Below are positions 6,139 through 9,732 of a stretch of 9,732 bases of DNA, piece by piece (the first letter of the stretch is position 1; the number at the start of each line of letters is the position of its first letter). A program made the translations under genes and the position numbers. The notes below the pieces were generated by a model. The model was not told the DNA's origin. It saw nothing but the letters and a program-made list of their open reading frames with translations, and made no database searches. Source of the DNA: Rikenella microfusus (GTDB lineage Bacteria; Bacteroidota; Bacteroidia; Bacteroidales; SZUA-534); assembly GCA_020719105.1 (NCBI GenBank), contig DYQV01000074.1, positions 1 through 9,732 on the forward strand, in the 5' to 3' direction.

Positions 6139-7290
6139 ATGAACGCGCTCCTTAAAGAACATCATAACGAATGGCGACAAAAAGTCCGCAATTTTGCTGA
6201 GCAAAAAATCAAACCTGTTATAGGAGAATTCGACCGTAAGTCGGTTTTTCCATCCCATTTAATTGAACAAATGGGAGAAGAAACCGGAGTCTTTGGCATG
6301 TATATTCCAAAGCACTATGGTGGATTGGGCACCGATACCCTCTCTTACATCATTGCAGTAGAAGAGCTGGCCCGTGTTGACAGTTCCATGGCAGCTACAT
6401 TGGCTGCACATAACAGCTTGGGTATTGGTCCGGTTTTACATTTCGGAACGGAAGAGCAGAAAAAGCAATGGCTGCCTTCGTGGTGCACCGGAAAAGCCCT
6501 TTGGGCCATGGGTTTAACCGAGATCAATGCCGGAAGTGATGCAAAAGCTGTTGAAACAACCGCTGAATTGAAAGATGGCAAATGGATTATCAACGGCAAT
6601 AAATTGTATATAACCAATGCTGCTTCAAATTTGTCGAAAGGCATTACTGTAGCTGCAAAAACAGGGGAAAAAGACGGTAAATTGGAATTCTCTGCCATTC
6701 TCCTTCCCTATCCAACCAAAGGATTTGAACGAAAAGTAATGGCCGATAAATTAGTATGGCGGGCAGCCGATAATGGTGAATTGTATTTCAATAATTGCGA
6801 AGTACCCGAAGAATACCTACTTGGAAACCGGGGCGATGGATTGAAAATAATTCTTAAAACCATTGATGCCGGAAGGCTTTCCATTGCCGCCATGGGTGTT
6901 GGATTGGCACAAGGTGCCTTTGAAATGGCCCGTGAATATGCCTTAAACCGCCATCAGTTTGGAAAACCCATTGCCCATTTACAGGCAATAGCTTTTAAAC
7001 TGGCCGACATGGCGGTTAAAATTGAAAATGCCCGCAACACCTTATACAACGCCTGCTGGATAAAAGACCAAGGAATGCCTTTTGGAACGCAGTCGGCCAT
7101 GGCCAAATTGTATGCCAGTGAAATTGCCCGCGAAGTGGCCGATGAAGCGGTTCAGATATTTGGCGGCGCCGGTTTAATGGAATCGAACCCAATTGCCCGT
7201 TTTTACCGCGACCAGCGGTTGCTCCAAATCGGCGAAGGAACCTCGGAAATTTTGCGGTTGGTCATTTCGCGAAATGTTTTGAATGAATAA
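6139..7290 (+). CDS. acyl-CoA dehydrogenase, substrate uncertain (leucine-cluster context)
   Basis: A full-length flavin-dependent acyl-CoA dehydrogenase of 383 aa. It should oxidise an acyl-CoA at alpha-beta and pass electrons to ETF. Visible motifs are the FAD/substrate segment MGLTEINAGSDA (124-135, with Ile where Pro is usual in LTEPNAGSD), RHQFGKPIAHLQA (271-283), the GGAGL segment near 345, and the C-terminal YRDQRLLQIGEGTSEI (356-371). E366 sits at the catalytic position of medium- and short-chain enzymes. Human isovaleryl-CoA dehydrogenase instead uses a helix-G glutamate (E254) and has Ala at the C-terminal position; here the helix-G equivalent is G245. Context (72 bp after the alpha carboxylase gene) suggests isovaleryl-CoA, but the residues fit a short/branched-chain or butyryl-CoA type equally well, so no symbol is given. 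The ATG at 6139 gives a standard N-terminus; there is no strong Shine-Dalgarno. Confidence 0.9.
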   Translation: MNALLKEHHNEWRQKVRNFAEQKIKPVIGEFDRKSVFPSHLIEQMGEETGVFGMYIPKHYGGLGTDTLSYIIAVEELARVDSSMAATLAAHNSLGIGPVLHFGTEEQKKQWLPSWCTGKALWAMGLTEINAGSDAKAVETTAELKDGKWIINGNKLYITNAASNLSKGITVAAKTGEKDGKLEFSAILLPYPTKGFERKVMADKLVWRAADNGELYFNNCEVPEEYLLGNRGDGLKIILKTIDAGRLSIAAMGVGLAQGAFEMAREYALNRHQFGKPIAHLQAIAFKLADMAVKIENARNTLYNACWIKDQGMPFGTQSAMAKLYASEIAREVADEAVQIFGGAGLMESNPIARFYRDQRLLQIGEGTSEILRLVISRNVLNE

Positions 7291-7348
7291 ATAAGATTCA
7301 ATGACGTTTTCAAAGTAAAATTAACCACATAGCAAGTAATGGATACAG

Positions 7349-7404
7349 ACAGGGTTACAGGGTTACAGGGCTGCAAGGTTGCAGGGTTACTGGTTACTGG
7401 TAAC
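7349..7404. repeat. 8-bp tandem repeat array followed by 7-bp repeats and a small dyad
   Basis: Five 8-bp units occupy 7349-7388 (ACAGGGTT twice, then ACAGGGCT, GCAAGGTT, GCAGGGTT). Two 7-bp units follow at 7389-7402 (ACTGGTT, ACTGGTA). The end forms an inverted repeat, GTTAC (7393-7397) and GTAAC (7400-7404). The + strand contains four GGG runs and one GG run at regular spacing, so a G-quadruplex is conceivable. It lies in the 207-bp gap before HMG-CoA reductase. It is too short and too degenerate for CRISPR. Whether it is a dispersed repeat of this genome cannot be told from one copy. Confidence 0.7.
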
Positions 7405-7442
7405 TTGTTTCTATTTTTTAGTCTGTCTTATCTCTAATTTCT

Positions 7443-7450
7443 TATCTTTG
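7443..7450 (+). promoter_or_regulatory. possible -7 element for the HMG-CoA reductase/kinase pair
   Basis: TATCTTTG matches TAnnTTTG exactly and lies 47 bp before the reductase start. The -33 side is weak: only a TTTA at 7417-7420, 22 bp upstream. It sits in the pyrimidine-rich repeat stretch, so a chance match is possible. If real, the reductase and kinase would be transcribed separately from the catabolic block. Confidence 0.33.
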
Positions 7451-7484
7451 ATATCCTGTCTCACATCTCATATCCCACATCTTG
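7450..7484. repeat. pyrimidine-rich 7-bp degenerate repeat before HMG-CoA reductase
   Basis: Five 7-bp units run in register: GATATCC, TGTCTCA, CATCTCA, TATCCCA and CATCTTG, with approximate consensus YATCYCA. The same flavour extends upstream to about 7421 with less regularity. The complementary strand reads as purine-rich TGRGATR units, resembling the 7-bp TTAGAGA-like repeat at 1-21. With the 8-bp array at 7349 it accounts for most of the 207-bp gap; nothing coding is visible there. Confidence 0.45.
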
Positions 7485-7497
7485 ATACTAAAATACT

Positions 7498-8796
7498 ATG
7501 AGCCAATTATCAGTTTATTCCAGATTTTCAAAACTCTCAAGGGAAGAGAAGATAGCCCTGCTCCCCTTATCAAACGATTCGAAAAACCTGTTGGACAAAG
7601 CAATGATAGGAAACGAAGCCATTGCCGTAGTTATTGACAAGCTCAGCGAAAACACCGTTTCACATTTTTCATTTCCCATGGGTATTGCCCCAAATATATG
7701 GATGAACGGAAAACACTATTTTGTTCCTCTGGTAACCGAAGAGAGCTCTATTGTTGCAGCTATTTCAAAAGCTGCCCGTTTTTGGTCCGATTTTGGGGGT
7801 TTTAACGCAAAAGTACTGGGAACAGAAAAGAAAGGACAGGTTCATTTTTTTTGGAAAGGTGAAAAATCGTTACTTATGGCTAAACTGCCTGCCATTAAGG
7901 ATTTTATATTGCTTCGTGTAAACTCCATCACCCGGCAAATGGTTAAAAGGGGCGGCGGAATTACCTCAATTACCCTCGATGATTTAACAGTTGAACTTCC
8001 CTATTATTATCAACTGAATGTAGGTTTTGAAACGAAAGATGCTATGGGAGCCAACTTTATCAATTCCTGTTTGGAAGAGATGAAGAAATCACTAAATCAG
8101 TTTGCAATTTGTGATTTAGAAATGGATGAATCCTTGCTGGATATAAATATGGCCATTTTATCAAATTATACACTCAATTGCAAGGCGGTAGCAACCGTTT
8201 CGTGTCCTGTAGATGCATTAAATTCGTATGGTGAAAAAATAGGAACCAAAAATCTGGCTTTGAGGCTGCTTCAGGCGGTTCAAATAGCCAAAATCAACAT
8301 AAACCGGGCAGTAACACATAACAAAGGCATTTATAACGGTATAGATGCATTGGCAATAGCTACCGGAAACGACTGGCGGGCACTTGAAGCCGGAGGTCAC
8401 GCTTATGCTTCCAGAAATGGGAAATATAGTTCATTAACTGTTGCCAAGATTGAAAACAACATTTTTTCCATGGAGCTGGAATTGCCATTGACTTTAGGGA
8501 CCGTGGGCGGAATTACAAATCTTCACCCCATGTCGAAACTAGCAATGGAAATCCTTGGTAATCCTGATGCAGCAGAATTGATGCAATTGATGGCTGTTAT
8601 TGGGTTAGCGTCCAATTTCTCAGCTTTGCTGGCACTTACCAGTACCGGTATTCAAAAAGGGCACATGAAAATGCATTTATCCAATATCTTGCTTCAGCTA
8701 AAAGCCTCCAGCGAGCAAATTATAAGGGCAGAGACATATTTCAACGATAAAACAGTGAGTTTCACGGAAGTTGAGAAATTTCTATCTGCCAAATAA
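7498..8796 (+). CDS. mvaA: hydroxymethylglutaryl-CoA reductase, class II
   Basis: This enzyme interconverts HMG-CoA and mevalonate with NAD(P)H. The 432-aa protein has the class II (bacterial/archaeal, Pseudomonas mevalonii-like) layout with no membrane segments, so it is cytosolic. Catalytic residues can be placed by motif: E81 in the TEESSIVAA segment, K276 in THNKGIYNG, D292 in ATGNDWRALEAGGHAYA, and H389 in GHMKMH on the C-terminal flap. DAMGAN (181-186) of the cofactor domain is intact, as is PLTLGTVGG. The start gives the usual short helix, FSKLSREEKIALL, near the N-terminus. The gene is followed after 13 bp by a GHMP kinase gene, which points to the biosynthetic direction (mevalonate formation) rather than mevalonate catabolism. 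It also lies downstream of genes that produce HMG-CoA from leucine. Cofactor preference (NADH or NADPH) cannot be read with confidence. Confidence 0.95.
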   Translation: MSQLSVYSRFSKLSREEKIALLPLSNDSKNLLDKAMIGNEAIAVVIDKLSENTVSHFSFPMGIAPNIWMNGKHYFVPLVTEESSIVAAISKAARFWSDFGGFNAKVLGTEKKGQVHFFWKGEKSLLMAKLPAIKDFILLRVNSITRQMVKRGGGITSITLDDLTVELPYYYQLNVGFETKDAMGANFINSCLEEMKKSLNQFAICDLEMDESLLDINMAILSNYTLNCKAVATVSCPVDALNSYGEKIGTKNLALRLLQAVQIAKININRAVTHNKGIYNGIDALAIATGNDWRALEAGGHAYASRNGKYSSLTVAKIENNIFSMELELPLTLGTVGGITNLHPMSKLAMEILGNPDAAELMQLMAVIGLASNFSALLALTSTGIQKGHMKMHLSNILLQLKASSEQIIRAETYFNDKTVSFTEVEKFLSAK

Positions 8797-8809
8797 ACTT
8801 GTTTGCTAT

Positions 8810-9732
8810 ATGACAACTGAAAATAGCCTAAAACATTTTTACAGCCATGGCAAACTGCTCCTTACGGGAGAATATTTGGTAATGAAGGGCGCTAAAGCAA
8901 TCGCTCTTCCTCTCAAACTAGGACAGTCGCTCGCCATTTCAGAGCAAAATACAAATCACATCAATTGGAAAACCTATGAACTGAATAAGTTGATTTTTAC
9001 AGCAAGTTTTCATTTGAATACCTTCGATATTCTGCAAACAACCGATAAAGAAAAAGCAAATTATATCCAAAGACTATTTAAAGCAGTAAAATTGCTTTCT
9101 CCTGATTTTTTAAACCATTCAAAGGGTTTAAAGGTAGAAGCAAAGGTGCAATTCAACATGAATTGGGGTTTTGGTTCAAGCAGTACATTAATCAACAATA
9201 TGGCCCAATGGTCGCAGGTGGATGCTTTTGAGCTGCACCGCATGGTTTCAAAGGGGTCCGGCTTTGATATTGCCTGCGCCGGCGCAAAGCAACCCATAGT
9301 TTACCAGTTAACAAATCAAAAATCAATATCCGAACCTATTGAATTTAATCCACCTTTATTGTCGCAACTGTTTTTAGTTTATTTGAATAAAAAAATGGCT
9401 ACAGAACAGAATATTAATAGCTTTCAACCGGGCCAAGATTTAACCAATAGGTTGATACCCTTAATAAACGATATTACTATAAAAACAATAACTTGTGTGC
9501 AATTGGATGAATTTCAGTATTTAATAAACGAACATGAAAGATTAATAGCCACTTATTTACAGAAAAAATCAGTTAAAGATGAATTATTTGCTGATTTTCA
9601 AGGTGCCATTAAATCTTTAGGTGCTTGGGGTGGTGATTTTGTATTGACGGCATCCCCACTTTCTTTTGAAACCCAAAAACAATACTTTGAGCAAAAAGGG
9701 TTTGCAACGATTCTTAGATTGGATGAATTGAT
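8810..9732 (+). CDS. GYDIA-type GHMP kinase, probable mevalonate-pathway kinase (3' end beyond window)
   Basis: An uninterrupted frame of 307 codons from ATG 8810 to the window edge; the stop is not seen. The start is 13 bp after the reductase stop, so the two are almost surely cotranscribed. The GHMP fold is shown by the N-terminal GKLLLTGEYLVM (14-25), the phosphate-binding loop WGFGSSST (119-126, corresponding to GLGSSA in mevalonate kinase), SGFDIACAG (150-158) with probable catalytic D153, and a C-terminal LGAWGGDF (270-277) matching the third GHMP motif. The GFDIA segment is the GYDIA signature with Phe for Tyr; this kinase type accompanies HMG-CoA reductase in Bacteroidota. Which phosphorylation it performs (mevalonate, phosphomevalonate or both) is not settled by sequence, and I know of no direct characterisation. 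At this length it should be within a few residues of complete. Confidence 0.85.
   Translation, partial: MTTENSLKHFYSHGKLLLTGEYLVMKGAKAIALPLKLGQSLAISEQNTNHINWKTYELNKLIFTASFHLNTFDILQTTDKEKANYIQRLFKAVKLLSPDFLNHSKGLKVEAKVQFNMNWGFGSSSTLINNMAQWSQVDAFELHRMVSKGSGFDIACAGAKQPIVYQLTNQKSISEPIEFNPPLLSQLFLVYLNKKMATEQNINSFQPGQDLTNRLIPLINDITIKTITCVQLDEFQYLINEHERLIATYLQKKSVKDELFADFQGAIKSLGAWGGDFVLTASPLSFETQKQYFEQKGFATILRLDEL

Noticed and set aside
6345..6698. 117-codon open frame on the - strand inside the acyl-CoA dehydrogenase gene
   Set aside because: It is antisense to strongly conserved FAD-binding coding sequence, its translation resembles no family I know, and it has no independent start signal; it is a shadow of the real gene.
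6139..7290. Firm naming as isovaleryl-CoA dehydrogenase
   Set aside because: Context suggests it, but the catalytic glutamate is at the canonical C-terminal position (E366) and absent from the helix-G position (G245).
7349..7404. CRISPR-like repeat array
   Set aside because: Units are 7-8 bp, contiguous and degenerate, with no spacers and no cas genes nearby.
7498..8796. Degradative role for the class II HMG-CoA reductase
   Set aside because: Class II enzymes were first described as catabolic, but the adjacent GHMP kinase and the absence of HMG-CoA lyase in the window favour mevalonate synthesis.

Overview
The window is about 9.7 kb of AT-rich bacterial DNA and looks like a chromosomal segment of a member of the Bacteroidota. 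The reasons are the weak or absent Shine-Dalgarno sequences, two intergenic TAnnTTTG-type -7 elements, the AT-rich codon choice, and a terminal kinase of the 'GYDIA' GHMP type that is typical of this phylum. The genus cannot be named from the sequence. Every recognisable gene is on the + strand, no gap exceeds about 210 bp, and I see no tRNA, rRNA, CRISPR array or insertion sequence.

Layout. Positions 62-1486 encode a MiaB-type radical-SAM methylthiotransferase for tRNA modification, somewhat divergent and probably functionally unrelated to the rest. A 130-bp gap follows that carries two perfect palindromes. Positions 1617-7290 form a four-gene acyl-CoA catabolic block with gaps of 95, 41 and 72 bp. 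It encodes the carboxyltransferase (beta) subunit of a methylcrotonyl-CoA carboxylase, an enoyl-CoA hydratase-family protein that is probably a 3-methylglutaconyl-CoA hydratase, the biotin carboxylase/BCCP (alpha) subunit, and an acyl-CoA dehydrogenase. Together these read as a leucine/isovalerate utilisation (liu-type) cluster. After a 207-bp gap rich in short degenerate repeats come a class II HMG-CoA reductase (7498-8796) and, 13 bp later, a GHMP kinase of the GYDIA type (8810 to the window end, cut off), which is an early mevalonate-pathway pair.

How they could work together. Leucine-derived isovaleryl-CoA is dehydrogenated to 3-methylcrotonyl-CoA, carboxylated by the biotin enzyme to 3-methylglutaconyl-CoA, and hydrated to HMG-CoA. 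HMG-CoA is exactly the substrate of the downstream reductase, which yields mevalonate for isoprenoid synthesis. No HMG-CoA lyase and no HMG-CoA synthase lie in the window. The most interesting hypothesis here is therefore that the locus physically links leucine degradation to mevalonate formation. Two cautions apply: the reductase has its own upstream spacer and probably its own promoter, and the dehydrogenase carries the canonical acyl-CoA dehydrogenase glutamate rather than the isovaleryl-CoA dehydrogenase arrangement, so its substrate is open.
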